From positions 62,001 through 126,000 of the forward strand of contig JAPYMA010000735.1 of assembly GCA_035041965.1 (NCBI GenBank): a DNA stretch of 64,000 nt, read 5' to 3'. Source of the stretch: Anisakis pegreffii (taxonomy: Eukaryota; Nematoda; Chromadorea; Rhabditida; Anisakidae). The translations under genes and the position numbers were made by a program. Below, one piece after another: positions 40,892 to 53,341 of this stretch. Within the stretch, counting starts at the first letter, position 1, and each line of letters opens with the position of its first letter. The notes under the pieces are model-generated. The model did not search any database. It had not been told where the DNA came from and was given only the letters and a program-made list of their open reading frames with translations.

Positions 40892-41329
40892 ATTCATGGA
40901 TTTTGGCATAGCCTAACATCAAAATTTTTGTGAGGCAACCTTTAGCAAAGGCTGAGTTTCTAAGGTGGAACATCAGGGTCGATTTTCTTCAAATTTCTAG
41001 CCCACTATTTGCTTTAATGGATAAAAATTTATCAGTTTTCTTAGACAAGAACATAAAAGTAACTGTACGAATAATGGACAACTTGTTTACACGATAATAG
41101 GTAGGTATACACAGCCATAAATGTATGTGCTGCGATGAGAGCGATCGGATCTCGTGCATCATTGACGTATATCAGCAAATCAATAGATGGACGTTTGCGA
41201 ATGCACAGATTTACTGTACAAATATTGGGTGCATAGATGTCGTTTGGCAGTTAAAACCGCACTGAGATGGACAATGATGGGTCAGGAAAGGTAATCATGA
41301 ATACGATCGATCAAGATCAATGCTATTCT

Positions 41330-41520
41330 ACGATATGAATATTTCAGCTGATTTGTTCTTGATCCGGGTGAAAAAGTTCTTGGTGGTTGAGCACAATTAC
41401 GAGTAGCGATGGAATGATGTTGACCAACGTGATGGGAAGAAACTGTTGTTTGAATGGCTTGAGCAAAACACTTCAGAGATGAACCAACGAATCGAGCACA
41501 TAGCCATACATAACCATACC
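41330..41520 (-). other. Possible exon, unrecognised
   Basis: After an acceptor-like TTATTTAG near 41542 the minus strand reads TLEKVHRYGYVWLCARFVGS and on through RNCAQPPRTFSPGSRTNQL to a possible GTAGAA donor near 41331. Codon choice looks coding, but the polypyrimidine tract is poor and a second frame is also open. No family is recognised. Confidence 0.2.
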
Positions 41521-42220
41521 TATGCACCTTTTCAAGTGTCTAAATAACGCCATCTTCCACTCAAATACACTTCAAAATTCAACAGCAGTTCGTTTTACAT
41601 AAATTTCCGCAGTTCTACAAAACCACATCAACACAGACATTTATTAGTGTGCATTTATGGATTCGCTCAAAACCCTGGCTGATCGTCGATGAACACGATA
41701 TTTATCGGTTTCAAATCGGCGGAAGTTGACACCGCGCAAACAACCAATGAACAACACTTCATAAAACTATTTTGTTATCTCAGTGATGTTAGCATGAATA
41801 ATTGCAGTGAAAGGATCGAATATCTGCACGCATTATTTTTAGTTCATAAACTGCTCTGTACTGAATCTGATAACTGCACAGCGAATATGAGTTTTAATGT
41901 GAAACACATTATTCGGAGAAATGATGGATTGACATTTAGCAGACAGATTTTCCAGATAAAACCATAGCCATAGTTCAGTTGATGTTTCATTGAGAGAATA
42001 ATGTATGTTCTGAACGATTTCATTTATAAGATTTCATTTAAAAACTCAACAAAAAACAATCGCAAATTTTATTACAGCACAAACAACAATGATTTGCAAT
42101 GATAGGACTGAATTGAAATGGAAATGCGTCCTATCATCTAATACGATGAGAATTGTATCAGAAAACAAGAAAAAGTTCAAACAATCATCATTTGGTGGAT
42201 GTCGCATGTAAAGAAGATTA

Positions 42221-42412
42221 TTATGATGCTGTTAAGACAAGACAATTAACACTGCGTACTGGTTGGGGCGCAATGATCGAGGTCGTCGTTGATTCGTCGT
42301 CGTCTTCTTCATTATTCCCTTCGCAACCAACAACATACCGGTTTATGGCACTGTTGATGTGCTGTAATTTCTCAACAAAGGTAACAACAACCGCTGAGCA
42401 ATCTAGTGACGA
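42221..42412 (-). CDS. Possible small protein with acidic run (about 63 aa)
   Basis: Minus-strand frame opening MSSLDCSAVVVTFVEKLQHI and containing EEDDDE followed by poly-Thr, ending at two adjacent TAA codons near 42221. Codon choice (ACG, CCC, GCG) is unlike the flanks. No acceptor is convincing before the ATG and the plus strand is open as well (42153-42437). It may be a real small protein, a terminal exon or chance. Confidence 0.25.
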   Translation of the reverse strand, partial: SSLDCSAVVVTFVEKLQHINSAINRYVVGCEGNNEEDDDESTTTSIIAPQPVRSVNCLVLTAS

Positions 42413-44437
42413 CATTATTACCACTTCGCATGTATAAAACGATGCGTGTGCATCATCGATTCATTTCCATGCATCTACCTGCAAATCCATCATGCTTTAT
42501 GCACCTTTATACAACACCAACAAAGCCTCCTTCATCATTATAATCGTTACTCTGTCTAACTATCTCGTCCTTAACAACCACTTTTCTTACCCTCTGTCCA
42601 GTGACATGCTAGCGTATCTTTTCAATTTTCGATCATTAATCTTAATTTTTAGTTTTTAAGAACTCGGCTACGGGTGATTTTCACAGCTGGAAATAATCTT
42701 TAATAAATTCTCTCTGTCATACTTCATTGTTACACAAGAATTCGACGAAACGCAATTATTCACATAAGGGTAAGAGGCTCTATGAAAACGGTTGGGGCTA
42801 GTTAAAACGGAAGAACAAAGTGAGATTAGCTTTGTCACAAACGAATAAATTATAGACTACCTCGGATATTGATATTGCAATGAACATGTTAATAAAGCAA
42901 GTAAAAAAGATGAAAACAACAAGGGATGAGTGATAAAGCCATAAAGGAGCACGTAATCAGTTCCTCCGTAGACGTCGAACAACCCAACAACAAACGACAT
43001 TTAGCTTGCCCTTATCACTTTCATTACCATCGAAATATTCACTAAACGCATAATACATGTATCACTCCAATTTTCCACTTTGTCGAATAAAAACTTACCT
43101 GTAGAACTATTCGACTGAGGTTGATTGCTCCTCAGTTAGGCACCTTTCGAATGACCGTCAACTACCTTCTGAAAACTTAAATTATAATATCTGTCATGCG
43201 AAAATTGCAAAACACCACGGATCGATTCGACATTTCGAGCAAATGGCATACCAAAGTGATCAAGTCTCAAAATTGGTCAGACTTTCATGGACGAATTCCA
43301 AAAAATGGTCTACTGATGACTAAGACATCAAAAGAAACAATTCCGCGTTGACTATTCCTTCAAGACTTCGTCGAACTAAATAACACAAAAATAACCTGAT
43401 CACTAGCTGAGCGTGAGTGTATGGATGGCTTGCGAAAGGTGGTCGTTGAATCATTATTGATAAATGCTGGTTGATCAGCGAAGAGATCAAATTTATAGCG
43501 GTGTTCTGCATCATGAACTCAATAACATTCAAACAATTGCGTTCTGAGAGCTATGCGATTCGAGACTACTTCCATCCACTACATTTTCATAATAATAGAA
43601 ACATTTGCTTTCAGCAATTTCAGCTCAACTCATAGTACACATAAATATTGCCAAAGATGAACCTCATTGTGCTCAGCAAAGAGTTAATCTATTGTAGTTG
43701 CTGGCAACTTATCTGATGTGGACATGAGTTATTACGCACAACCAAATACATCACTCGAAGGCTCTATGCAAATTCTATTTGATCGAGCACATGTTTGGAA
43801 GAATCTTGAAGAAGAAAAGTGAAGGATAAATGAGATATGTGAAATGGCTGATGGATCAGAACGGCAACGTTTCTGCTTCAGTGGTGTGCTCATTTATTTG
43901 AATTAACTTGTGAGGAATGCTTTTGAAGGATTGCATTAAAAATACATCAATAATAACTGGATCTGTTTATTCTACAGAATAAACGTTTGAAAGTGGAATG
44001 AAGCAAGTGAATGAATATTGGAAAAGAAAAGCAACAAGTTGAGGGATTGCTGCTGTGTTATCGAATGGATATGCATTAATGCACGGTGCTGATGTTACTT
44101 TCAAACGGACGTGTTCCTAATAAGTTGGAATTCAGCAAAATAAACATCATCAATTTGTGTTCACAGAAATTGACAGGTTTCTGCAGGAATAATGCCTCGT
44201 TGATGAATTTCTTAACTTGTTCCTCTCAGTTCACTTGGAACTCATCAGATAATGCATGTGTGAAGAACGCTTTTTATTCAATGGGAACGACCAAAGGAAT
44301 GATGCCTTACGAGGCGAACATTACGCTGAATCTTTTATGTTATTACTTCTTTAATGACTTTTCTCATCCAAATTTTATAATCGGAATTTTCAGACAAAAA
44401 GTGGACCGGACTCTATCTCTAATAGCGGTTTGTTGCA

Positions 44438-44445
44438 TATAAAAG
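44438..44445 (+). promoter_or_regulatory. TATA-like box for collagen 1
   Basis: TATAAAAG lies 419 bases before the collagen 1 start codon and about 400 before its trans-splice site, implying an outron of roughly 370 bases. Confidence 0.5.
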
Positions 44446-44841
44446 AGATATGAGATTGATTCAGATCCATCCTATCAAACACATCCATCGCTTGCAATTC
44501 TCCCTAAAAGGTAACGAATTCAGTTGCCACATTTGCCATTTATTTGTGCTCTAGAAGTTTCTATAAATTTTGCACTTGTCAAATCTTTTTTATTCGATAC
44601 AGATATCACTCTATTACTTGACGTGATAATTTGCTGTTGCATTCAAATGGCTTATCGTGCTCTAATGAAGCGTTTACATCTACAATTTATGGCTGCTATC
44701 TCAACAGAATTTGAACAGCTCTCATAAGTGATCAGTTCTGTGATCCATTTACTACTTCTAAAAAGATTTCAATAATTTTCGAATTATTTATGCATTCGTC
44801 TATTTTCTATCTGATTTTATGTGTGCGATATTAATCATGCG

Positions 44842-44847
44842 TTTCAG
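44842..44847 (+). promoter_or_regulatory. Probable spliced-leader acceptor of collagen 1
   Basis: TTTCAG ends 16 bases before the ATG with no in-frame coding upstream, the usual position for nematode trans-splicing. Confidence 0.65.
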
Positions 44848-44863
44848 GCTTGGAATACAAAAA

Positions 44864-46080
44864 ATGGGGACGAAATTGCTGATAATAGGTGTGTGCACGT
44901 TGAGTGCATTTATAGTTGGTGTATCACTGATAATGAGTATAAAACTGGTAAATGATATGAACGAGTTGTACAGCGGTATTATGAGTGAAATGCAAGAGTT
45001 CAACGCGATTGCGAACGATGCCTGGAATGATATGATTGCTATGGAGATCAGTGCAGCTGCACCAAACAAAGCGCAACACCTTCAATCAATGTTCACACGT
45101 CACAAAAGACAAAAGAACGCCATCTGTAACTGCAGTCCATCGCCGGTCAAATGCCCGCCAGGTCCACCTGGTCCACCGGGTGATCCGGGAATGAACGGTG
45201 AGGATGGACCACCTGGGATGCCCGGTAAACCTGGGCCCGATGGAATAAGATTTGGATCTTCTGATGTTGGGAGAAGTGGATGCATTCAATGTCCACCTGG
45301 ACCACCTGGACCTCCGGGACCAAATGGACCACCTGGTCCGCCTGGAAGAAACGGTTCGGATGGAGAACCAGGCAGACCAGGCATGGATGGTCCTCCGGGA
45401 TTGACAGGACCACCTGGTGAACCAGGGCCAATGGGTTAGTACTTCGACTGCTTAATTTCCACATAAAGGAATATGGTATGTCATCAGACATTATCAGATC
45501 AAATTTATGTTTGTGGTTACAGTTGCAAATGGTACTTGCTGATCAATGAGTACGCCATTAGTTGGTAACAACATGAATTGATAAAAGTAGTTTCATGAAT
45601 GAATGACAACGCTCCTTTCGAAGCTATCGAAAGTAAACAAATTCTATTCTGTGCTGTATGCCTGTTTGATTTTCAGGCCAACCCGGTATGCCTGGACCAC
45701 CCGGACCTCCGGGTAAAGATGGACAACGAGGACGAGGTCTCCCCGGTCCTAAAGGGCCGCCTGGTCCGCCTGGTGCACCCGGACGTCCTGGTAGAAATGG
45801 ATTCGATGGAGCACCTGGTGCGCCTGGACCACAAGGTCCACCTGGAAGCGCAGGGAGGCAAGGGCCACCAGGCATGGAAGGCCTCCCCGGCGAACAAGGA
45901 GAGCCCGGTCTTCCAGGCACCGATGCTGCTTACTGTCCTTGTCCACCTCGCACTGGTAACCTTATTGGCGCACCACCTGGTCAAACGGCTAACGTCGTGT
46001 CCTTTCCACAGCACCAACAAACGGGGGGTTATCATCGCCGTGTTCTGACAAAGATGAGGAAGCATTATGCGAGATCATAA
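44864..46080 (+). CDS. Cuticle collagen 1
   Basis: Exons 44864-45434 and 45677-46080, phase-1 intron, 324 residues. A type II membrane/signal anchor ([16 protein letters not shown]) opens the nematode cuticle collagen N-terminal domain, whose conserved block reads [20 protein letters not shown]. The RHKRQ site at 79-83 fits the dibasic N-propeptide cleavage known in this family. Cysteines at 88, 90 and 97 precede the first Gly-X-Y block; GCIQC at 139-143 separates it from the long second block. The C-terminus carries [11 protein letters not shown] and a roughly 40-residue non-collagenous tail. Such collagens are secreted by the hypodermis, trimerise and crosslink into the cuticle. Neighbours: collagen 2 lies about 1.3 kb downstream on the same strand. 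I do not assign a C. elegans orthologue. Confidence 0.97.
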
Positions 46081-46186
46081 TCTGACTGAAATCCTTTCAT
46101 ATCTGTTCATATATTCTATAAAAAATATTATATCAGTTTCATTACCCATCTCAATGCAAATGTACAGAGTCATTGTCGTTTTCATC

Positions 46187-46192
46187 AATAAA
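46187..46192 (+). terminator. AATAAA polyadenylation signal of collagen 1
   Basis: Canonical AATAAA 107 bases after the collagen 1 stop codon. Confidence 0.6.
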
Positions 46193-47153
46193 GCTTCAGT
46201 TCAGTGAACTTACCCATCACAATTGATGCAATCAACTGGCATATTCATGCCTTCACTACATGAGATGAAGCAATAAGTTTACGACTATTGACCTTTAGTG
46301 TGTTTCTTGAGTGATTCGTACATGCATTTGAATTCATCCCATCATTAAAATAAGTTCTTTATCTAAGGAACTGATAAGTTCTTTTATGCCTTCCTCATGG
46401 TTACTTATAAGGCCGTACAGGGTTTTATTGTGTCAGTTGATGAATTGCTGCGTGGAGGTTGAATTTTAACGAAACAGTGATTGAGCTGCTTACCGAAAAT
46501 GACTAAAGGACCAAGCAAAATGGCGAAACGAACCGAGTCAGCCTCGGATCTTAACATCTTTGTTCGGTTGATCCTTAGCTGAATTGTTTTAACTTCATCG
46601 AGGCAACATTCAGTTGAATAATTCAAGCATGGAATATGTCTATATTTTATGGCAGAATTGCAGTTTTATCGGGATAATTCCATTCACGTAGTCTACTCTT
46701 GAATCAGTTCATGCATGGACTGCCAGCAGAGACGTGTTCATGCAGTTTAAGTACTTTTGTGAATTTGACCCATTTTTGCAGAAAGGATGTACTTGACACA
46801 TAGCTTGATACACCCAGAAAGGAGAATATGAGTGTTAATGCAATCGCTTTCATTTTTTGTGAGTTGTTCACCAAGTACCTTCAGTCAGGAACACATTGCA
46901 AATTTCCTATTCGTGTTCTTGGGAAACACTCAGATAATGTCATCTTTTTTCCGTATGCCATTATAATTGGAAGGAACGCCGTCAACGAAGTGATCCGACA
47001 ACTGAATTCTTCCAACTCAATCTAAAGTTTTTTTTGCATATTTTTGCGAACAATTGTGGAAACAAAAGACTAAAATTCGATTATCTAGTGCAGAGAGTCT
47101 CAGTCGTATTATTAAATGACTTTCAAGTTGCTGAATCTAGATCGTGTATTTCG
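46193..47153. other. Spacer between collagens 1 and 2
   Basis: No coding exon supported; presumed 5' flank of collagen 2. Confidence 0.5.
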
Positions 47154-47161
47154 TATAAATA
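47154..47161 (+). promoter_or_regulatory. TATA-like box for collagen 2
   Basis: TATAAATA 256 bases before the collagen 2 ATG. Confidence 0.5.
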
Positions 47162-47400
47162 TCCATGAATCGTATCCAATGTATCAACACCTCATTCTCC
47201 CAAATAGTACTACTCGCTTTCGTTTATTTCACCACAGACCCTGCGAGATGGCATTTCGAAACAATACTCGCAGTAACAAGTCTAAATCAGAATTGATTGA
47301 AGTGCTCAGAACTGAGCTTAATCTGTGTCATCTTTTGCAACTGTTTTTAAGCGAACAACGGCTAAACGATGTTATCATAACGAAACGATTCCCATCATAA

Positions 47401-47406
47401 TTTCAG
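47401..47406 (+). promoter_or_regulatory. Probable spliced-leader acceptor of collagen 2
   Basis: TTTCAG ends three bases before the ATG at 47410, so the mature leader would abut the start almost directly. Confidence 0.65.
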
Positions 47407-47409
47407 CGA

Positions 47410-48824
47410 ATGGCAACGATGAGAAGTGCGAACGTCTTGATATATGCATCGAGTGTAAGTGGTGTTATTATGATCGTGTCTATCGCATTCATTACAGTGT
47501 TGATTCGACAGACAAATTTATTTTACGATGAATTTATGAACGATATGAATGAATTTCAATTTGCTGCCAACAACGCTTGGAATGATATGCATTCAATGCA
47601 ACCATCCTTGCACTCGGCTCATCCCAAACGACCCAAACGACAATCCCAATGTGCGTGCAGTGTACAGCCAAACAAATGCCCACCTGGTCCACATGGACCT
47701 ACAGGAGATCCTGGACCGAATGGTGAAGATGGATTACCAGGTTTACCCGGAAAATCGGGTTCAAATGCTGCTTCATTCGCTCCTACAGAATTAGCGATGG
47801 ATGGATGTATTTCATGCCCAGCTGGTCCACCAGGGCTGCCAGGAGAAGACGGTGAACCCGGCCGAAGAGGACCCGATGGTGTAAGAGGACCTGCAGGCTT
47901 ATCGGGACGGGATGGACTACATGGTGTTTCTGGAGCTAAAGGTGACCGTGGAGCGCCAGGTAAAAACTCTTTCAATCTGCTTGAATGAGACTGGTATCGA
48001 CTATCGAAAGTTTTATTTGATCAAAAGAATGAATGAAAAATCAAAGAGTGCTGAACATAAGTGATCTAATAGTAAGGATATCTTAGTTTTCTCACTTTGT
48101 CGTCACTTCATTGAGTTTCTAAATCGATAAGTATCAATAAGAAAATGCCGTACTCTTTGTGAGTTGAGAATGCATGAAGGCGATATTTTGTTTATTCGGA
48201 AAACAAATTGCACGACCAATACTATCCCACTACATTCCACTTTTAGGGCCACCTGGAAAAGCTGGTCCAGCCGGTCCAGCCGGTAAAAATGGCATAAAAA
48301 GGAAGAGTGTTCGCGGTCCCAAAGGACCGCGAGGCGAGCCAGGACCCCAAGGTAATCCTGGTCAAAACGGTCGAGAAGGTGAGTCTGGTGAGATGGGACC
48401 AGAAGGACGACAGGGTTCAGCAGGAGCATCTGGACAAATGGGTCGAAATGGTATTCCCGGGAGAGCTGGTGAGCCGGGTATTCACGGTACTGATGCTTTC
48501 TATTGTCCATGTCCAAAAAGAAGTGAACTTGTTGATGTAATTGCGGGCAATCTTGAAATGATAGGAAACTTGAAGCTTAATGAAGAGAATGGGAAGGAAG
48601 AAACTAAGGTGATGGATGAAGGAAATGAAACACATCGAGAAAACGACGAGGACGAAGATATAGATGACGGATATGGAAAGGAGTTGAGATGTGAGCTGGT
48701 TGATGACTGGAACGAGAATGACATCGACTTATTGCTCAACGGTGAGAACTCAACCAGACCTGACGACAGAGATTTGACGAACGAAGTGAAAAGAAACACT
48801 CGTTGCCCAGATACCAGGAAATGA
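47410..48824 (+). CDS. Cuticle collagen 2, with acidic C-terminal extension
   Basis: Exons 47410-47959 and 48247-48824 joined in phase 1, 375 residues. The N-terminal anchor (VSGVIMIVSIAFITVLI) and FNDMNEF/AANNAWNDM-type block identify the cuticle collagen N-domain. KRPKRQ at 73-78 is the likely processing site, followed by the same CxCx6C pattern (81, 83, 90) as collagen 1. Gly-X-Y blocks are shorter and interrupted by KNGIKRKSV. After YCPCPKR, where relatives usually stop within a few dozen residues, an acidic tail of about 95 residues follows, rich in Glu, Asp and Asn (ENDEDEDIDDGYG) and containing two further cysteines. The frame is continuous with the collagen exon, so the tail is real unless an intron is missed; no donor there is convincing. 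It is the most divergent of the three collagens here. Confidence 0.95.
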
Positions 48825-49998
48825 ACTATCATTCCACATGAATATTGTTTATTTTATTCCGCATCTGCGGTTCGCTACACGTCTCACATTCAATACATCT
48901 TATCTGTACAACTCATATGTATATGCAGACAGAATCGCTTCAGATATAGTCATATTCGTGAATGTTGAATATATGAGTAGAGTTCTGGTAACGTTTCCTC
49001 ATGCCATTCTTGTTTGAACACTCAATCATCGAAGGTCATTCAGTTCATACTGCTGAAAGTTTCGTTTAAGTATGAAGAAAACAAATTGGTTCTGAACTGA
49101 TTAACTGATTGCAAGATTCATACAAAAATATATACAATAGATCAATGAACATTTTAGAGTTCTGAAAGTCAACGATGTCAAAGTGTCAGTTGAATTTATC
49201 TAACCTGAACAGGTGTAGCGTACGAATAAAAATATTTGCCATCTTTAACGAATTTACACCTCAAATTTCCTTCGTAGGATGACAAGGATACGAAGTCTTT
49301 GAGTGCTATAATCGTTTCAAAACTCCTCCCAAATTTGCGCTGAACTGCGTTTTGGATAACCTGAACTATCAGTTGATTATCATCATTTGATCAATCAATA
49401 ACAATGCAATCTTTTGATGGCTGACTCCATAATACTGTCTGCATGCATTTATCTTTAATCATAATACCTTCAAACTTATACGATGCATGCCTAATTAATG
49501 CTATCGCATTTGCTGCAGTAACCAAATCGATGCGAACTTTCAGCAACGAGACTTTTAGTGATCGCATTCTAATCGTCAATTTCTTGAGACACTAATCAAT
49601 CAAGATCAAATCCTCTTCGCAAAAAATGATATCATTTTGCCAATTCCAGAGCAATAACAGATCAATCCCAACGAACCATGGATATCCGATCTGTATTACA
49701 GTGACTGAAGTTTGCCTTTCTGCTCAGCTCGTTATATGCATTGACCATAACATTCTCAAGAACTGTATCACAGCACATGAAACCTTAAAATGACGAATAA
49801 AAATTATCTGATTCATGACAAATTTCTGCTGACAACAAAAATCTATAGGTTCTTTCAATATATGCATCATCATTCATTGTGCTAGTATATGATGAACGGA
49901 ACCAGAATTTGTTGCATTCCTATTGTGAGTTATTTTGCTGACAACATGCATTGATTTATTTTCTGCAGGCCATCATTTTGATACGGAAAGATTCATGT
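48825..49998. other. Non-coding gap 3' of collagen 2
   Basis: Converging 3' flanks of collagen 2 (plus) and the secreted-protein gene (minus). No gene seen. Confidence 0.5.
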
Positions 49999-50004
49999 TT
50001 TATT
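49999..50004 (-). terminator. AATAAA signal of the secreted-protein gene
   Basis: AATAAA on the minus strand begins one base after the stop codon, implying a very short 3' UTR. Confidence 0.5.
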
Positions 50005-50005
50005 C

Positions 50006-50859
50006 CTAATAGTCGTTCGGTGAATATGACAAACAGCTAACTGACAAACCGCCACTGGCGATGAAGCATCCGAATGGTGCGTTTGTTTTATCCAGGACTG
50101 ATGAGCCTTTCTGATCCAATGGTTCTCCTGAAAATAGAACGTATGAAACAAAAATTCGGTTTGCTAGATGCTTGAAACAATTATTGAATGCAAAAAATGG
50201 ATTCGTCAGATAAGCTCTACGTTCCCCATAAGAAGTTGATGAAAGTAAATGGACATTGTGGTGATGCTGCGTTGATCATATGAAGTAGTGGTACAAATCA
50301 CAAAACCATTCAATTAACCTTCAACTTCATTGGAGGGTTCTGATGACTGAGTCGAATCAGGAGCATTAGATTTATAATCGAATGAGAATCGTCCCGGCAA
50401 TGTAATTGCTTTCTGAGGTTCGGAGGTTCCGTACAAATTGTCTGCAGAAGTCGTCGTTCGATCGACCTCAGATGAAATCGACTCGATTGGTGGCTCGTGA
50501 GTCGTGGTGATATTTCCACTGACTGCAGATTCAGTCAACGACGAATCAGTGATCCATCCTTGATCAGCATCGGTGACTGGGGGTGATGGTGACGAGGTTG
50601 GAAACACTTGATAGTGGGACGGCTGAATGTGGTAGTTGTTGAATGAAGGGATATATTTGTTGTTTAGCTGAGAAAGGAGAGGCATATTCAACGGTACGAA
50701 GTGACCGAGCGACCGACGAGCATATTCACAGCTGCATTCAGACTGATACGAACATGGACAGCAGCAAATAGGTTCAAAACACAGCAGCGATGGACACCCG
50801 AAAAAGAACGCGGATGATGGAGGTAACACTCCAAAAATTATAATTATGAAATGCCACAT
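50006..50859 (-). CDS. Cys-rich secreted protein, unrecognised (220 aa)
   Basis: Exons 50319-50859 and 50006-50127 join in phase 1 (GAA G|GA GAA). A signal peptide (MWHFIIIIFGVLPPSSA) is followed at once by a compact cysteine cluster, eight Cys between residues 22 and 44 (pattern C-x4-C-x4-CCC-x-C-x5-C-x-C). A long Ser/Thr/Pro-rich low-complexity middle (PTSSPSPPVTD) comes next, and the second exon ends with PFGCFIASGGLSVSC, giving ten cysteines in all. A TTTTTCAG site two bases before the ATG suggests trans-splicing. No membrane segment or RGD-type motif. It lies between collagen genes, so a cuticle or surface role is possible but is inference only. Confidence 0.75.
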
Positions 50860-50861
50860 TT

Positions 50862-50867
50862 CTGAAA
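50862..50867 (-). promoter_or_regulatory. Probable spliced-leader acceptor of the secreted-protein gene
   Basis: TTTCAG in a T-rich run, two bases before the ATG. Confidence 0.6.
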
Positions 50868-51818
50868 AACGTTAACAACTGTAATTCTTCAGAGCATCAT
50901 TTACGTCGACGTGCATCATCAGAAAATAGCCTTATTAGGATGAACATGAACTGAGATGCGAAATGTTCACTGAAAAAACTAGGGAAATTAACCCGATCCT
51001 TAGACGTGCCTTCCACCGAATATTTTCTCTGTTTATTTACACATAATTTCATCAGTTTATAGCAGTTTATTGAAGTGTGATTCATTGCAAAACCTATTTG
51101 CATCATAAGCTTGCATGAGCGCACCTTCATCGAATTCGGAAAGCTTTTTTTAGCGACAATACGTTCTAATCGCAAGAAATAATCACCAACAGTTGGAAGG
51201 ACCAATGGAATTCAGAGGATTCTCCACTGGAGTTTCACCATTCCACACGCAGAAAATTGATTCCAAAAGATTTTGATGGACACATTGATTTTCGAAAATA
51301 AAACACCATTCGACGAAAGGATTGAATCGTCGAAGTGAGCAACGCAAAAAAGTGAATGTTAGGCGTCAATCATTTGAGATAACCAAATTGACGAATCACT
51401 GTTTGTTGTTAACAAAGTGATACAAATAGGTGACCTGATTGCAATTAAAAACCCATCATTCACGTGTGATATGCACACATCACTCGTTCCACTGTCACTT
51501 CCTGAATCGATCAATGCATTTTTCTCATGAAGAGGCTAACTTTAAGATCTATACCATTATGCAAACTATTCAACGTTCTTGATGGGAATAGTTGCCGCGA
51601 TCTTTCTGACATTTGATTTATGCAATAAGAATTCACTTTTCCTAGTTACCTCACTACATTTTGTTACTGCATATTTGTGCGAAAACAAAAGAACTTTTCG
51701 TGGTGACAATAATGCAAAAAACTGATTTTATTCCACAAAATTCTTTGTGGATACCAGTGAGAGAATCTCTGACGAGTGCTATTGATATGCTTTAATGAAG
51801 CGTTGTTTAATGCAAACT
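50868..51818. other. Non-coding gap 5' of the secreted-protein gene
   Basis: The minus-strand frame at 50897-51205 is AT-rich and without a start or splice context; not called. Confidence 0.5.
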
Positions 51819-51824
51819 TTTATT
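51819..51824 (-). terminator. AATAAA signal of collagen 3
   Basis: AATAAA on the minus strand about 173 bases after the collagen 3 stop. Confidence 0.55.
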
Positions 51825-51996
51825 CGTGTGATAATCGTTACTGATAAGCAATGTTGTTTTGATTGAATAGTACAAAGTATAACTGAGGACAATACCGAAA
51901 AAACTGTGGATGGGATTGGATGAATGATAGGATTTAATACTTTCATGATAATGGCGGTTCGTTGCGACAATCCATTCGTACTCATGCTGGAGCGTT

Positions 51997-53029
<1,033 letters not shown>

Positions 53030-53034
53030 CTTTT

Positions 53035-53040
53035 CTGCAA
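53035..53040 (-). promoter_or_regulatory. Probable spliced-leader acceptor of collagen 3
   Basis: TTGCAG on the minus strand, five bases before the ATG at 53029. Confidence 0.6.
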
Positions 53041-53333
53041 TTCCTTCATCATTCCGTTTACACACTCAACTGTTCGATCTCATGAAGGGAAGCGGAAAAA
53101 GGAACTCGTTGCTATTGCCTGAATTGCTAGTGGTCCCGGGAGTGTATTCAGGCTGCGACTAATCGGATTAGCAATTCACAACAATTTCACTGCGAATTCT
53201 GCGTTGAACCGTGAGGAGAATTTTCAAAAGGCAGAATTGTGATGGTGAACAGAGCGAAATAACCAAACAACTCACTTTATTGGTGTGAGAAAGCAATCAC
53301 TGAAATTGACTGTCGAGGGTTTGTTATTGCGCA

Positions 53334-53341
53334 TTTATATA
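53334..53341 (-). promoter_or_regulatory. TATA-like box for collagen 3
   Basis: TATATAAA on the minus strand about 305 bases before the ATG, matching the architecture of the other two collagens. Confidence 0.5.

Larger units (their letters stand above)
35188..44437. other. 9 kb mostly non-coding region
   Basis: No complete gene can be supported. Weak exon-like islands are listed separately (39898-40063, 41330-41520, 42221-42412), as is a diverged direct repeat near 40246 and 40856. The open frame at 44086-44442 (118 codons) is AT-rich, has no splice or start context and is not called. Confidence 0.5.

Noticed and set aside
44086..44442. 118-codon plus-strand ORF upstream of collagen 1
   Set aside because: AT-rich codons, no acceptor before the ATG, and it runs into the collagen 1 TATA-like box; more likely chance.
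45624..45920. Pro/Gly-rich minus-strand ORFs over collagen exons, and their plus-strand counterparts at 52443-52748
   Set aside because: Gly-X-Y coding sequence reads as Gly/Pro-rich on the opposite strand too; only the strand with the N-domain, splice sites and C-terminal YCPC motif is real.
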